Assembly (NCBI GenBank): GCA_902785325.1 | Contig: CACZXZ010000012.1 | Span: forward strand, 1-49,563 | Reading direction: 5' to 3' | Length of the DNA stretch: 49,563 nt | Source: an uncultured Succinivibrio sp. | GTDB lineage: Bacteria > Pseudomonadota > Gammaproteobacteria > Enterobacterales > Succinivibrionaceae | Shown: piece after piece, positions 7,702 through 18,381 of the stretch | Numbering within the stretch: the stretch's first letter is position 1 | Layout of the letters: each line of letters opens with the position of its first letter | Notes under the pieces: model-generated | Seen by the model: the letters and a program-made list of their open reading frames with translations, nothing else | Databases searched by the model: none | What the model was told of the DNA's origin: nothing | Position numbers and translations under genes: made by a program

Positions 7702-9396
7702 ATGGCCTTAATTAGCGATAGTAAAGGAACTGGTAGATTACAACTGAGCATGACTCGTATTGTCATTGTTTGGTTTTTTCTGATTGCAACTACCGCTGTC
7801 ATTGTCTCTCGACTCCTTTGGATCCAAGTTCTTCATCCTGAAAAACTGATTGCAGAAGGTAACATGCGTGTGTTGCGCAGTTACCACTATGAGCCACCTC
7901 GTGGTTTAATTACCGACAGAAACGGTCGTATTCTTGCTATTTCTATTCCTGTAAAAACAGTGATTGCTGATCCTAAAAGACTTGCTGAAGAAGGCTTTTA
8001 CAATGATCCTAAAAATATAGAAAAAGTAAGCGCTATTTTAGAAATCAAAAAAGACGTTTTAGTTAAAAAAATAGAAAACAGAACTAAACGTTATGCTTTA
8101 TTAAAAAACTATTTAGATCCTGAAAAAGCCAAAGCTCTAAAAGCTATCTCTAAAAAAGGCTTTATCCTAGAAGATACTTATTTACGTCGTTATCCAACCG
8201 GGGAAGCTAACGCAAGTTTAGTTGGTATCATCAATGGTGATGGTGTTGGTGTATATGGCGTGGAGCAGAGCTTTAATAGCTATTTAACCTCCACTAAAAC
8301 CACTAATCTTGCAAGAAAAGATATTTACAATCATATCTTTGAGAATATCGCTACGGTAAAACAAGGTACAGCAGGTGGTAACTTAATTTTAAGTATTGAT
8401 AACCGCTTGCAAAACTATGCTTATCAATCTTTAAAAAAGGTGGTTGAAGAAAACGAAGCTGATAGTGGCAGTGCCGTGTTAATCGATGTAATTTCAGGAG
8501 AAGTGCTTGCCATGGTAAACGCACCTTCTTTTGATCCTAATAACCGTAAAACCTTTGATAGTAGTAATGCTAAAAACCGTGCTGTAACAGATATCTTTGA
8601 GCCAGGCTCTACTATGAAACCAATTGTGGCTCTTTCAGCATTAGAGGCTAAAACTACTAATTGGTCTGAAGTGTTTGATACTAGACCATTTATTGTAGAT
8701 GGTAAGATGGTGCGCGATTCTCATGCCATGACTCAAGGTACTATCCTAGATATTATTAAGTACTCCTCAAATACTGGTATGGCACATATCTCTATGCGTA
8801 CTGGTCCTCAAAAGATTTTAAGTACCCTACAAGACTTTGGCTTTGGTACTAAAACTCAGTCTGGTTTAGTGGGTGAGAGCTCAGGTAAACTTAATGAGCA
8901 TCGTGCTTTCTGGTCTGAAATTGATAAAGCAACTTTAGGCTTTGGTTATGGTATTGCAGTAACCAATTTACAGTTATCCTCAGCCTATGCCACTTTAGCT
9001 AACGGTGGACTTAAAGTTCCAGTATCAATTTTAAGATTATCAAAACTTCCAACTCCTACATTAGTAGCCTCTCCAAAACAAGTGGCTTTAATGAAACAAG
9101 CTTTAGAGACAGTAGTCTCTGATGGTACTGGTGGTAAAGCTGCTATTGATAGATATCGTGTAGCAGGTAAAACTGGTACTGCAAAAATTGCTTCAGTTGG
9201 TGGCTATGGTAAGTACTATATGTCCACTTTCGCAGGTTTTGCTCCTTTATCTAAACCTCGTTTTGCCTTGGTGGTAAATGTTAATGCACCAAAGGCAGGT
9301 AAATTCTACGGTGGTGTAGTTTCAGGACCTGTGTTTAGAGAAGTTATGTCCCGTGCTTTACAGTTATATAATATCAAGCCTGATAAGCAACTGTAA
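7702..9396 (+). CDS. ftsI: Peptidoglycan D,D-transpeptidase FtsI (PBP3)
   Basis: FtsI is the septal class B penicillin-binding protein that cross-links peptidoglycan with FtsW. The 564-residue protein has one N-terminal membrane anchor (about residues 15-35), the dimerization and pedestal segment PPRGLITDRNGRILA, and a transpeptidase domain with all three active-site motifs. These are STMK with the nucleophile Ser303, SSN in YSSNTGMA, and KTG in AGKTGTAKIA. Length is close to E. coli PBP3 (588 residues). It lies 6 bases after ftsL in the cluster. Confidence 0.97.
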   Translation: MALISDSKGTGRLQLSMTRIVIVWFFLIATTAVIVSRLLWIQVLHPEKLIAEGNMRVLRSYHYEPPRGLITDRNGRILAISIPVKTVIADPKRLAEEGFYNDPKNIEKVSAILEIKKDVLVKKIENRTKRYALLKNYLDPEKAKALKAISKKGFILEDTYLRRYPTGEANASLVGIINGDGVGVYGVEQSFNSYLTSTKTTNLARKDIYNHIFENIATVKQGTAGGNLILSIDNRLQNYAYQSLKKVVEENEADSGSAVLIDVISGEVLAMVNAPSFDPNNRKTFDSSNAKNRAVTDIFEPGSTMKPIVALSALEAKTTNWSEVFDTRPFIVDGKMVRDSHAMTQGTILDIIKYSSNTGMAHISMRTGPQKILSTLQDFGFGTKTQSGLVGESSGKLNEHRAFWSEIDKATLGFGYGIAVTNLQLSSAYATLANGGLKVPVSILRLSKLPTPTLVASPKQVALMKQALETVVSDGTGGKAAIDRYRVAGKTGTAKIASVGGYGKYYMSTFAGFAPLSKPRFALVVNVNAPKAGKFYGGVVSGPVFREVMSRALQLYNIKPDKQL

Positions 9397-9410
9397 CTTA
9401 AGGTAAGAAT

Positions 9411-10916
9411 ATGAAAACATTAAAACAGATTTATTCTTTTATTGGTTTAAAAAGAAAAGTTACACAAGATGTTGAATGTCTTGATTTGCAAGTAGATTCA
9501 AGAGCCCTTAAAAAAGGCGACATTTTTGTGGCTTTAAAGGGTACTAAAGTAAATGGTTTAGATTACGCTAAAGTTGCAGCTAAAAACGGTGCTAGTGCCA
9601 TTTTATTTTTACATGACAATATGCCAACTGCCCTGCAGGTTGAAGGCGTTGACATCCCTTTAATTAAGTTACCTGAAAGAAAGTCTTTAGGCGATTTTTG
9701 CAGTTGGTTTTATGATGAGCCTTCAAAGAAATTAAGCTTAATCGGTATTACAGGTACTAATGGTAAGAGTACTATTACTCAGTTAATTGCTCAGTGGTTA
9801 TCCTTTGGTTTTGATGCTAAATGTGCTGTGTTAGGTACTTTAGGTTTTGGCTTTTTACCAAATCTTGAGAAGAGCGCGAATACTACTTTAGATGCTGTAA
9901 GATTGCACAAGACTTTAGCTAATCTTGCAAAACAAGGTGCTAGATTTGCAGCTTTAGAAGTGTCTTCTATTGGTGTTTGTGAAGGTCGTATTGACGGTTG
10001 TCAATTTGCAGCAGGTGGTTTTACTAACCTTACTCGTGATCATCTTGATTACCACAAGACTATGGAAAACTATGCTGAAGCAAAATTTGATTTTCTAAAG
10101 CGAGTTCCAGCATCAAAATTAGTTATCAACGCCGATAACGCTACAGGTCAAAAGTTTGCCGAAGATCTAGGTGGTTGCATTGTTTACTCTTGCAAAGAGA
10201 ACTTTATGGGCTCGACTACCTCCATGCTATTCTCTCAATATGTTTGGATTAGAAAAGTAACCTATAAAGCTCACTCTATTGCTTTAGAGGTGGAATCCTC
10301 CTTTGGTACCGGCAAATGTGAAATTGGTCTTTTAGGTGGCTTTAATGTTGAGAATTTTGCTTGTGCCTTATCTGTACTTTTAGCTCTAGGTTATCCATTA
10401 GATAAATTATTACTTAAAGCCAATCTTTTAAAACCTATTAAAGGCAGAATGGAGTGCTTTGTAAAGGCAGGTAAACCACACATTGTAGTGGATTATGCCC
10501 ATACTCCAGATGGTGTTGAGCAGGTATTAAAAGGTGTGCGTGACCATCATCCTAAGGGCAAGATCTTCTGCGTGATAGGCTGTGGTGGTGATAGAGATAA
10601 AGGCAAAAGACCTATTATGGCTATTAAAGCTTCCGTCTTTTCTGATGTAGCAATCTTTACCTCTGACAACCCAAGAACTGAAGATCCTAAAGCAATTTTA
10701 GATGATATGGCTTTAGGCGTTACTGAAGCTAACAATGTAACTTTAATTGAGGATAGAGAAAAAGCTATCGAATATGCATTCTCGCATGCTGGTGAAAATG
10801 ATTGCATTGTGATTGCCGGTAAAGGTCATGAGGATTATCAAATCTTTAAAGATAAGACTATTCATTTTTCAGATAGAGAAGTTGCTTGTAAGCTTTTAGG
10901 AGTTAAGTGTGATTAG
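9411..10916 (+). CDS. murE: UDP-MurNAc-L-alanyl-D-glutamate:meso-diaminopimelate ligase MurE
   Basis: MurE adds the third residue of the peptidoglycan stem peptide in the cytoplasm. The 501-residue protein shows the Mur ligase P-loop ITGTNGKSTITQ near residue 115, the NLTRDHLDYHKTMENYAEAK block and the C-terminal TSDNPRTEDPKAILDDM. The DNPR sequence is the recognised marker of meso-diaminopimelate-specific enzymes, so a Gram-negative type wall is predicted. Its last 8 bases overlap the start of murF, suggesting translational coupling. Confidence 0.97.
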   Translation: MKTLKQIYSFIGLKRKVTQDVECLDLQVDSRALKKGDIFVALKGTKVNGLDYAKVAAKNGASAILFLHDNMPTALQVEGVDIPLIKLPERKSLGDFCSWFYDEPSKKLSLIGITGTNGKSTITQLIAQWLSFGFDAKCAVLGTLGFGFLPNLEKSANTTLDAVRLHKTLANLAKQGARFAALEVSSIGVCEGRIDGCQFAAGGFTNLTRDHLDYHKTMENYAEAKFDFLKRVPASKLVINADNATGQKFAEDLGGCIVYSCKENFMGSTTSMLFSQYVWIRKVTYKAHSIALEVESSFGTGKCEIGLLGGFNVENFACALSVLLALGYPLDKLLLKANLLKPIKGRMECFVKAGKPHIVVDYAHTPDGVEQVLKGVRDHHPKGKIFCVIGCGGDRDKGKRPIMAIKASVFSDVAIFTSDNPRTEDPKAILDDMALGVTEANNVTLIEDREKAIEYAFSHAGENDCIVIAGKGHEDYQIFKDKTIHFSDREVACKLLGVKCD

Positions 10917-12282
10917 TTTTAAATTAAGTGAGCTTGCAATTTTTGGCAACTATAAACTTTTAGGTCAGGATGTTGTTATCAACAAAGTAAGTACTGACTC
11001 AAGAGATTGTAAAGACGCTCTTTTTGTGGCTTTAAAAGGTGAGCGTTTTGATGGTCATGATTATATAGGAAAAGCTGTAGAAAACGGCGCTATAGCAATT
11101 GTAAGTAGTAAAGTTTTAGATCCTAATGCTTTTAAAAATGTCTCCATCATTTTGTGTAACGACACTTTAAAAGCTTTAGGTTATTGTGGTTATCTTGTAA
11201 GACGTCAATGTAAAGCAAAGATTGCAAGTTTAACAGGCTCTTGCGGTAAAACTACTGTAAAAGAATTTACCCAGGAGATCTTAAGTTTAAACGGCAATAG
11301 TATGTGCACTAATGGCAATTTTAATAATGACGTTGGTGTACCACTTACCCTTTTAAGATTAGATAATACTTTAGATTATGCTGTAATCGAGCAAGGTGCT
11401 AGCCACTTATTTGATATTGCCCATACCTGTGAATTTGTTAAAGCCGACACTGCTCTTATCAATAATGTAGGTAAAGCTCATATTGAAGGCTTTGGCTCTT
11501 TTGATGGTGTATATAAAGGTAAAAGTGAGATCTTAGAGTCAGTGCTTTCAAATGGTGGTAAAGCTGTGATTCCATCTGACAGTAACTACTATGAGCGCTG
11601 GGCAAGTGATTATAAAAGCGCCCTTTTAAATGGAAGTCTTTTAACCTTTGGTAGCCACGATTTTGATTTTGTACAAGTTTCAAATATCAAAGATGCTATT
11701 GATGGTGTGTCCTGTTCAATTAGAGCAAATGACACAAGCTTTGATTTAAAAATGAATGTGATTGGTGCTCACAATGCTTCAAATGCAGCTGCAGCTTGTG
11801 CTTTAGCATTAATTACTGGTGCAAAAGAAAATACTTTAGAGCAAGGTCTTAAAAATGCCTCCTCTATGAAAGGCAGATTATTTGTGCACAATTTTGCAAA
11901 TTTATGCCTAATTGATGATGCGTATAATGCAAGCTTCAATGCTGTAATTGCAGCTATTGATACTTTAAGTTTATATAAAGGTCATAGAGTCTTTATCTTT
12001 GGTGATATGGGAGAGCTAGGAGATGCCTCAAAGCAATTACATGAGGAAGTAGGTCTCTATGCTAAAGATAAGGTTGATGAGCTTTTATGTGTAGGCAAGC
12101 AAACTTTAGATACTTGCCAAAAAGCATCATCTATTGCAAAACATTTTAATTGCCATGAAGATCTCGTACAATATGCACGCTGCCTTGTTGCAAAATTTGC
12201 ATATACAAGCTTTTTAGTTAAAGGTTCACACTCTATGCACATGGATGATATTAGTAAAGAAATCATCACTTTAGGAGTATAA
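10909..12282 (+). CDS. murF: UDP-MurNAc-tripeptide:D-alanyl-D-alanine ligase MurF
   Basis: MurF attaches the D-Ala-D-Ala dipeptide to UDP-MurNAc-tripeptide, completing the soluble precursor. The 457-residue product has the N-terminal domain with [27 protein letters not shown], the ATP-binding [41 protein letters not shown] and the C-terminal [13 protein letters not shown]. The start is GTG at 10909, supported by AGGAG at 10898-10902 with suitable spacing. It overlaps murE by 8 bases. Its D-Ala-D-Ala substrate needs a Ddl enzyme, which is not encoded here. Confidence 0.96.
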   Translation: MISFKLSELAIFGNYKLLGQDVVINKVSTDSRDCKDALFVALKGERFDGHDYIGKAVENGAIAIVSSKVLDPNAFKNVSIILCNDTLKALGYCGYLVRRQCKAKIASLTGSCGKTTVKEFTQEILSLNGNSMCTNGNFNNDVGVPLTLLRLDNTLDYAVIEQGASHLFDIAHTCEFVKADTALINNVGKAHIEGFGSFDGVYKGKSEILESVLSNGGKAVIPSDSNYYERWASDYKSALLNGSLLTFGSHDFDFVQVSNIKDAIDGVSCSIRANDTSFDLKMNVIGAHNASNAAAACALALITGAKENTLEQGLKNASSMKGRLFVHNFANLCLIDDAYNASFNAVIAAIDTLSLYKGHRVFIFGDMGELGDASKQLHEEVGLYAKDKVDELLCVGKQTLDTCQKASSIAKHFNCHEDLVQYARCLVAKFAYTSFLVKGSHSMHMDDISKEIITLGV

Positions 12283-12284
12283 AA

Positions 12285-13367
12285 ATGTTTGTTTTATTGT
12301 CAGACTATTTAAGTCAATATATACCATCACTTAGAGTGTTTGAGTATCTTACTTTCCGTGCCGTAATGTCCTTATTTACCGCACTTACCATTTCTTTATG
12401 TTTTGGTCCTATGGTAATTAGAAGGTTACAACTACTTCACTTTGGTCAAGTAGTGCGTGACGATGGACCTGAGTCTCATTTGAAAAAGACAGGTACCCCA
12501 ACCATGGGTGGTGTGCTTATCATAAGCTCTATTGCTATCTCCATGTTATTGTGGTGTAAGCTTGATAACATCTATGTTTGGTACACTTTAGCTACTTTAA
12601 TTGCTTATGCTTTAATCGGTTTTGCTGACGATTTTTTGAAGGTGGTAAGACACGATCCAAAAGGCTTGCGTGCTAAATACAAATATTTCTGGCAATCAGC
12701 TTGTGCTATTACTTTAGCTTGCTGTATTTACGGCTCAGCTCAATTACCTTCAGAAACTACTTTTGTAGTGCCTTTCTTTAAAGACTTTATGCCAGATTTA
12801 GGCTACTTAATTATTCCACTTGCTTATTTTGTGCTTACAGGCTCTTCAAATGCAGTTAATTTAACTGACGGTTTAGATGGCCTTGCCATTATCACTACTA
12901 TCACTGTAGCTTTTGGTTTAGGTGTAGTTGCCTGGGCTACCTCAAATGCTAACTTTGCAAGTTATCTTTATATTCCTTATGTGCCAAAAGCTGCTGAAAT
13001 CACCATTGCATGTACTGCAATTGTAGGTGCAGGTTTAGGCTTCTTATGGTTTAACACTTATCCAGCTCAAGTATTTATGGGTGATGTAGGCTCATTATCT
13101 TTAGGTGCTGTTTTAGGTGTAATTGCTATCTTAATTAGAGAAGAAATCTTATTGTTCATCATGGGTGGTATTTTCGTATTAGAGACTGTAAGTGTGATTT
13201 TACAGGTTGGCTCCTACAAGTGGCGTGGTCGCCGTATCTTTAGAATGGCCCCTATTCACCACCACTTTGAAAAGGGAGGTTGGCCAGAGCCTCGCGTAAT
13301 GGCTCGTTTTTGGATCATTACTCTAGTACTAGTACTAATTGGTCTTATCACCTTAAAGTTAAGATAG
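12285..13367 (+). CDS. mraY: Phospho-MurNAc-pentapeptide transferase MraY
   Basis: MraY transfers phospho-MurNAc-pentapeptide from UDP to undecaprenyl phosphate, forming lipid I at the inner membrane. The 360-residue polytopic protein matches E. coli in length. It carries [14 protein letters not shown], the aspartate-rich [49 protein letters not shown] and the metal-linked [13 protein letters not shown]. About ten membrane segments can be traced. It starts 2 bases after murF, with AGGAG upstream. Confidence 0.97.
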   Translation: MFVLLSDYLSQYIPSLRVFEYLTFRAVMSLFTALTISLCFGPMVIRRLQLLHFGQVVRDDGPESHLKKTGTPTMGGVLIISSIAISMLLWCKLDNIYVWYTLATLIAYALIGFADDFLKVVRHDPKGLRAKYKYFWQSACAITLACCIYGSAQLPSETTFVVPFFKDFMPDLGYLIIPLAYFVLTGSSNAVNLTDGLDGLAIITTITVAFGLGVVAWATSNANFASYLYIPYVPKAAEITIACTAIVGAGLGFLWFNTYPAQVFMGDVGSLSLGAVLGVIAILIREEILLFIMGGIFVLETVSVILQVGSYKWRGRRIFRMAPIHHHFEKGGWPEPRVMARFWIITLVLVLIGLITLKLR

Positions 13368-13375
13368 AGAAGATT

Positions 13376-14713
13376 ATGGATCAAGAATTAAACGGTAAAA
13401 AAATAGCTGTGATAGGTTTAGGTGTCTCAAACCTATCCGTTTTAAACTATTTAAAAAAACACGATTTAAAACAATTAACTGTTTACGATACTCGTACTAA
13501 TCCACCTCATGTAGGGGATTTACCTATGGGTATCGATTTGCGTTTAGGACCACTAAATACAGAGGAATTGTCTACCTTTGATATGGTAGTAATTAGTCCT
13601 GGTATCAGTATTTATCAAGATGAAATTGCTAAAGTTATCAAAGCTGGCGTTGAGGTAGTTGGTGATATTGAGCTTTTTGCAAGAGTAGCTAAAGCTCCTA
13701 TTATCGGTATCACAGGCTCAAACGGTAAATCTACTGTAACCTCCCTTACAGGTTTCATGGCTGATGTTGCTAAAATCAAAGTAGCAGTTGGTGCTAATAT
13801 CGGTGTTCCTGTATTTGATATTTTAAGTGATGATGTACAGTTATATGTACTTGAGTTATCAAGCTTTGAGCTTGAGACTACTAAGTCTTTAAAACTTGCA
13901 GCTGCCACCATTTTAAATGTTTCAGAAGATCACTTAGATAGATATCACGGCTCTATTGATGAGTACGCTCAGGCTAAAAAGAGGATCTTTTTAAATTGTA
14001 AGAATGTAGTCGTAAATCGTGATGACGACAGAACCTTCCCAAATCATGAAGATCTTGATAAATACAATATCGTAAGTTTTGGTTTAAGTAATGAAGGTTA
14101 TGGTCTTGAAAAAACACCTGAGACTACTTACTTAACATACAAAAAAGAGCGTTTAATTGATGTTAAAGAGTTGATGATTTATGGCGTGCACAATTATCTA
14201 AACGCTTTAGCTTGTATGGCTTTAGCAGATTGTGTAGGTATCAGCCGCCAATCTCAATTATACGCATTACGTCATTTCTCAGGTCTACCACACCGTTGTC
14301 AGTTAGTTAAAAAAATCAATGGTGTAAGTTACTACAACGATTCTAAAGCTACTAATGTAGCTTCAGCTGAAGCTGCCATTATAGGTCTTAAGGATTTACA
14401 TCCTAAGGGAATTATTTTACTAGCAGGTGGTTTAGGTAAGGGACAGGACTTTTCTCCACTTAAGCAGTACTTAGGTCATGAAGTAGTTAAAGTATTCTGC
14501 TTTGGTAAGGATAAGCAAAAGCTTTTAGATTTATCTGATACCTATTGTGAGAATGTTGAGACTATGGATGAGGCTCTTGAAAAGGCAACTGCAATAGCAA
14601 AACCTGACCAGGCTATTTTATTGTCCCCAGCTTGTGCTTCTTTTGATCAGTTCAAAGGCTTTGAGCACAGAGGTCAAGTATTTGTAGAGCTAGTATCTAA
14701 AATAGGTGAATAG
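13376..14713 (+). CDS. murD: UDP-MurNAc-L-alanine:D-glutamate ligase MurD
   Basis: MurD adds D-glutamate to UDP-MurNAc-L-alanine. The 445-residue product starts with the Rossmann-like GKKIAVIGLGVSNLSVLNYL and has the P-loop GITGSNGKSTVTSL, the block VLELSSFELETT, NVSEDHLDRYHGSIDEYAQAK, YNDSKATNVASAEAAI and a C-terminal LLSPACASFDQFKGFEHRGQ. ATG 13376 gives the E. coli-like N-terminus. A longer frame to 13280 only reads through the end of mraY. It is 8 bases after mraY and 9 bases before ftsW. Confidence 0.96.
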   Translation: MDQELNGKKIAVIGLGVSNLSVLNYLKKHDLKQLTVYDTRTNPPHVGDLPMGIDLRLGPLNTEELSTFDMVVISPGISIYQDEIAKVIKAGVEVVGDIELFARVAKAPIIGITGSNGKSTVTSLTGFMADVAKIKVAVGANIGVPVFDILSDDVQLYVLELSSFELETTKSLKLAAATILNVSEDHLDRYHGSIDEYAQAKKRIFLNCKNVVVNRDDDRTFPNHEDLDKYNIVSFGLSNEGYGLEKTPETTYLTYKKERLIDVKELMIYGVHNYLNALACMALADCVGISRQSQLYALRHFSGLPHRCQLVKKINGVSYYNDSKATNVASAEAAIIGLKDLHPKGIILLAGGLGKGQDFSPLKQYLGHEVVKVFCFGKDKQKLLDLSDTYCENVETMDEALEKATAIAKPDQAILLSPACASFDQFKGFEHRGQVFVELVSKIGE

Positions 14714-14722
14714 TTAAAAGGC

Positions 14723-15856
14723 ATGTTTCTTTTTAAATCAGAAAAAGTAGGGTTTGACAGAATACTGCTTATAGCAGCTTTACTCTTGCTATGCATTGGT
14801 TTGGTAGTTATCAGCTCTGCTTCTTCTATGGAAGCTCAAGTAAAATTTGATGATGCTTTTTACCAAACTAAAAAGCACATTATTGCAATTGGAATTGCTC
14901 TAATTGTAGGCTTTGTTTGTGCCACTATACCAACTTCCTTTTATAAAGAGCATGCCCTAAAAGCAATTTTTATCATACTGCTAATGCTGATAATGGTATT
15001 AGCTGTAGGTCGTGAAATTAACGGCGCTAAGCGTTGGTTGAGTTTAGGTATCATGAACTTGCAACCATCAGAACTTTTAAAGTTGTGTTGGATTTTATAC
15101 TTCTCAGGTTATGTATCTAAACATATTGAATCGGTAAGTAAAACTATCAAAGGCTTCTTAATGCCTTTTGCTATTCTATTGGGTTTTTTAGTGTTGCTGT
15201 ATTTGCAACCTGATTTTGGATCGGTTGTGGTACTTGCTTTTATCACTACAGCTCTTTTGTGGATAGCAGGTGCTGGTTTAATTAAATATATAGTAGTTAT
15301 CTTGATTTTAGCGCTTGCTTCTGTTGTATCAGTTATTTTGTCACCGTATCGTGTAAAACGTGTAACTTCCTTTTTAGATCCTTGGCAAGATCAATTTGGT
15401 TCAAGCTTCCAGTTAACCCAGTCTTTAATGGCCTACGGTCGTGGTGGCTTATTTGGCCAAGGGCTTGGTAATTCAAATATTAAACAAGGCTATTTACCAG
15501 AGGCTCACACCGATTTTATTACCGCTATTTTAGGTGAGGAATTTGGTTTTGTTGGTATGCTAGTTTTATTGCTTTTAGAAGGCGTAATCGTTTATAAAGC
15601 AGTAAAATTAGGTATGAATATCTTAAAAAATGATGCTATTTACCAAGGCTATGTAGCATTTGGTATTGGTATGTGGTTTTTCTTGCAAACCGTAATCAAC
15701 GTAGGTGTAGCCTCAGGTGCTCTACCTACTAAAGGTTTGACTATTCCACTTGTAAGTTATGGTGGCTCCTCTTTAATGGTGTCAGTTGCTGCTATTGCTA
15801 TCTTACTTAGAATAGATTTTGAGTTTAAAAATAAGATTATTGGTGACAAGCGATAA
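14723..15856 (+). CDS. ftsW: Septal peptidoglycan glycosyltransferase FtsW
   Basis: FtsW is the SEDS-family glycosyltransferase that polymerises lipid II at the septum together with FtsI. The 377-residue membrane protein has the SEDS landmarks GAKRWLSLGIMNLQPSELLKL, LLYLQPDFGSVVVL, the extracellular loop with QLTQSLMAYGRGGLFGQGLG and LPEAHTDFITAILGEEFGF, and the closing GLTIPLVSYGGSSLM. Its position between murD and murG separates it from RodA. The murG ATG begins one base after its stop codon. Confidence 0.96.
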   Translation: MFLFKSEKVGFDRILLIAALLLLCIGLVVISSASSMEAQVKFDDAFYQTKKHIIAIGIALIVGFVCATIPTSFYKEHALKAIFIILLMLIMVLAVGREINGAKRWLSLGIMNLQPSELLKLCWILYFSGYVSKHIESVSKTIKGFLMPFAILLGFLVLLYLQPDFGSVVVLAFITTALLWIAGAGLIKYIVVILILALASVVSVILSPYRVKRVTSFLDPWQDQFGSSFQLTQSLMAYGRGGLFGQGLGNSNIKQGYLPEAHTDFITAILGEEFGFVGMLVLLLLEGVIVYKAVKLGMNILKNDAIYQGYVAFGIGMWFFLQTVINVGVASGALPTKGLTIPLVSYGGSSLMVSVAAIAILLRIDFEFKNKIIGDKR

Positions 15857-15857
15857 C

Positions 15858-16931
15858 ATGAAATGTAAAAAAGTTTTAATTATGGCAGGTGGTACTGGTG
15901 GACATGTGTTCCCAGCTTTAGCCATTGCTAATGAGTTAAAAAATCAAGGTGTGCAAATTTTATGGCTTGGCACTCGTGGTCGTATGGAGGAGCAATTAGT
16001 TCCAAAATACGGTTTTGATATTGAATATATCAATGTAAGTGGTGTGCGCCGTAATGGTATAAAAGTTTTATTAAAAGCTCCTTTTAAAATTGTGCATGCT
16101 ATTTATCAAGCTTTAAAAGTTGTCAAAAAGTTTAAGCCTGATGTGGTATTAGGCATGGGTGGTTATGCCTCAGGTCCTGGTGGTGTAGCTGCTAAATTGT
16201 TAGGTATTCCTTTAGTGTTGCATGAGCAAAATGCAGCTGCAGGTATGACTAATAAATTGCTCTTTAAGATCTCTAATCAAGTTTTATTAGGCTTTGAAGG
16301 TGCTTTTACTGGCAAAAAAGTAACTGTAATAGGTAACCCTGTACGTAAGTCAATTCTTGAGCTTCACAATAAAGAAAGGGACTTTAACCACAGTCCTATT
16401 AAGATTGCAATTGTTGGTGGCTCTTTAGGTGCTAGAGCTTTAAATGAGATTGTGCCTCTTGCTTTAAAAGACTTTAAAAAAGAAGAGATCACAGTTACCC
16501 ATCAATGTGGTAAAGGCAATAGTGAAAAAGTAAAACAATTATATAGCAACGTAGAGTTTGCTTATCAAGCTACAGACTTTATTGATGATATGGACAAGCT
16601 CTATGAAAATCATGATCTTATCATCTGTAGAGCCGGCGCTTTGACAGTAGCTGAAGTGTCCTGTGCAGGCATTCCTGCTATCTTTGTGCCACTACCTACA
16701 GCTGTTGACGATCACCAAACTCTAAATGCTAAGAGTTTACAAGATAAAGGTGCTGCCATCATTTGTCCGCAAGCTACCTTAACTGCTGAAAGTTTATATG
16801 AAACTGTAAAAGCTTTAGTTTTAGATCACGATAAACTTGCACAAATGTCAAAGCAAGCTTATTTGTGTGCCCATACCGATGCTACTTTAAAAGCTGTAGC
16901 AATTATCGAATCACAAGTTAAAGAAAAATAA
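15858..16931 (+). CDS. murG: Undecaprenyldiphospho-muramoylpentapeptide GlcNAc transferase MurG
   Basis: MurG adds GlcNAc to lipid I, giving lipid II at the cytoplasmic face of the membrane. The product of about 357 residues begins [21 protein letters not shown] and has [31 protein letters not shown], the UDP-GlcNAc-binding region from [13 protein letters not shown], and [28 protein letters not shown] 15858 is chosen because it sets the first strand at residue 4. The longer frame from 15819 would overlap the 3' end of ftsW. Confidence 0.96.
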   Translation: MKCKKVLIMAGGTGGHVFPALAIANELKNQGVQILWLGTRGRMEEQLVPKYGFDIEYINVSGVRRNGIKVLLKAPFKIVHAIYQALKVVKKFKPDVVLGMGGYASGPGGVAAKLLGIPLVLHEQNAAAGMTNKLLFKISNQVLLGFEGAFTGKKVTVIGNPVRKSILELHNKERDFNHSPIKIAIVGGSLGARALNEIVPLALKDFKKEEITVTHQCGKGNSEKVKQLYSNVEFAYQATDFIDDMDKLYENHDLIICRAGALTVAEVSCAGIPAIFVPLPTAVDDHQTLNAKSLQDKGAAIICPQATLTAESLYETVKALVLDHDKLAQMSKQAYLCAHTDATLKAVAIIESQVKEK

Positions 16932-16933
16932 TT

Positions 16934-18358
16934 ATGACAGAAAATCCAGTTTTAAATGTTCCTGTAATGCACAAAGTTAAGCGTATCCATTTTGTGGGTA
17001 TCGGTGGTGCAGGCATGTGCGGTATTGCAGAAGTTTTACACAATGAAGGTTACGCTGTATCAGGCTCTGATATTGCAAGCTCAAAAGTAACCGCTAGACT
17101 CGAAAGTTTAGGTATTACAGTATTTATTGGCCACAACGAGCAAAATGTAAAAGGCGCTAGTGTAGTTGTAGTATCCTCAGCTATTCATGAAGGTAACCCT
17201 GAGGTTGATGCTGCTCGTGCTTTACATATTCCTGTTGTTCGCCGTGCTGAGATGCTAGGTGAACTTATGAGATACCGTTATGGTATTGCTGTTTGCGGAA
17301 CCCATGGTAAGACTACTACCACAAGCTTAATTGCTTCTATTTACGCAGGTGCTAAATTAGATCCTACCTTTGTGATTGGTGGTCTATTAAATAGTGCAGG
17401 TACTAATGCAAGATTAGGTACTGGTAGATACCTAATTGCTGAGGCTGATGAGTCTGATGCTTCATTCTTGCATTTACAGCCCATGATGACTGTGGTTACA
17501 AATATTGAGCCTGATCATCTAGATACTTATGGTGGTGATTTTAGTGTGCTTAAAAAGACCTTTGTGGAATTTTTACACAATCTACCTTTCTATGGTGTAG
17601 CAGTAGTTTGCCTTGATGATGAGAACATTAAGGACATCATGCCACAAATTGGTCGTACTATTATCACTTATGGTACTTGTGAAAACGCAGATTTTAGAGT
17701 AACTGACTTTAAAGAAGAAGGTCCAAAATCTACCTTTACTTTAGTACGTAAAGATTTACCTCCTGTAAAGATTGAATTACCAATTCCTGGTATTCACATG
17801 GCTAAAAATGCTGCTGCAGCATTTGCAGTTGCAAAAGAAGACGGTATTGAAGATCAAGTAATCGTTGAAGCTTTAAAGAACTTTAAAGGTGTTGGTCGTC
17901 GTTTCCAAAACTACGGTGATTTTATTACTAATAATCAAAAACACATTACTATTGTGGACGATTATGGTCACCACCCAACTGAGGTGATGGTTACTATTCA
18001 AGCTGCAAGACAGGCTTATCCTGATAAAGAATTAGTGATGATCTTCCAGCCTCATCGCTATACCCGTACTCGTGATTGCTATGAGGACTTTGTAAGAGTT
18101 TTAGGCTCTGTAGATAAACTAATTCTCTTAGACGTATACCCAGCAGGAGAGTCTCCAATTCCTGGCGCTGATAGTCGTCACTTATGTCGTTCAATCCGTC
18201 TAAAGGGTAAGGTTGAGCCTCATTTTGCTCAATCTGTAGATGAGGTACCAGAGCTTTTAGAATCCATCGTAGATGACGGTGCTTTAGTATTAACTCAAGG
18301 TGCTGGTAACGTAGTACAAGTTGCTAAAAATTTAAGTACAATATTTAAAAAAGCTTAA
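16934..18358 (+). CDS. murC: UDP-N-acetylmuramate:L-alanine ligase MurC
   Basis: MurC adds L-alanine, the first stem-peptide residue, to UDP-MurNAc. The 474-residue protein has an N-terminal [19 protein letters not shown], the P-loop [40 protein letters not shown] and the C-terminal [11 protein letters not shown] and [11 protein letters not shown]. It lies 2 bases after murG. In many gammaproteobacteria ddl follows murC; here ftsQ follows after 23 bases. Confidence 0.97.
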   Translation: MTENPVLNVPVMHKVKRIHFVGIGGAGMCGIAEVLHNEGYAVSGSDIASSKVTARLESLGITVFIGHNEQNVKGASVVVVSSAIHEGNPEVDAARALHIPVVRRAEMLGELMRYRYGIAVCGTHGKTTTTSLIASIYAGAKLDPTFVIGGLLNSAGTNARLGTGRYLIAEADESDASFLHLQPMMTVVTNIEPDHLDTYGGDFSVLKKTFVEFLHNLPFYGVAVVCLDDENIKDIMPQIGRTIITYGTCENADFRVTDFKEEGPKSTFTLVRKDLPPVKIELPIPGIHMAKNAAAAFAVAKEDGIEDQVIVEALKNFKGVGRRFQNYGDFITNNQKHITIVDDYGHHPTEVMVTIQAARQAYPDKELVMIFQPHRYTRTRDCYEDFVRVLGSVDKLILLDVYPAGESPIPGADSRHLCRSIRLKGKVEPHFAQSVDEVPELLESIVDDGALVLTQGAGNVVQVAKNLSTIFKKA

Positions 18359-18381
18359 GGTAAAAGGTATTTAGGAGCAGC

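Noticed and set aside
13280-13375. N-terminal extension of murD
   Set aside because: This part only reads the 3' end of mraY in another frame; homologues start at the ATG at 13376.
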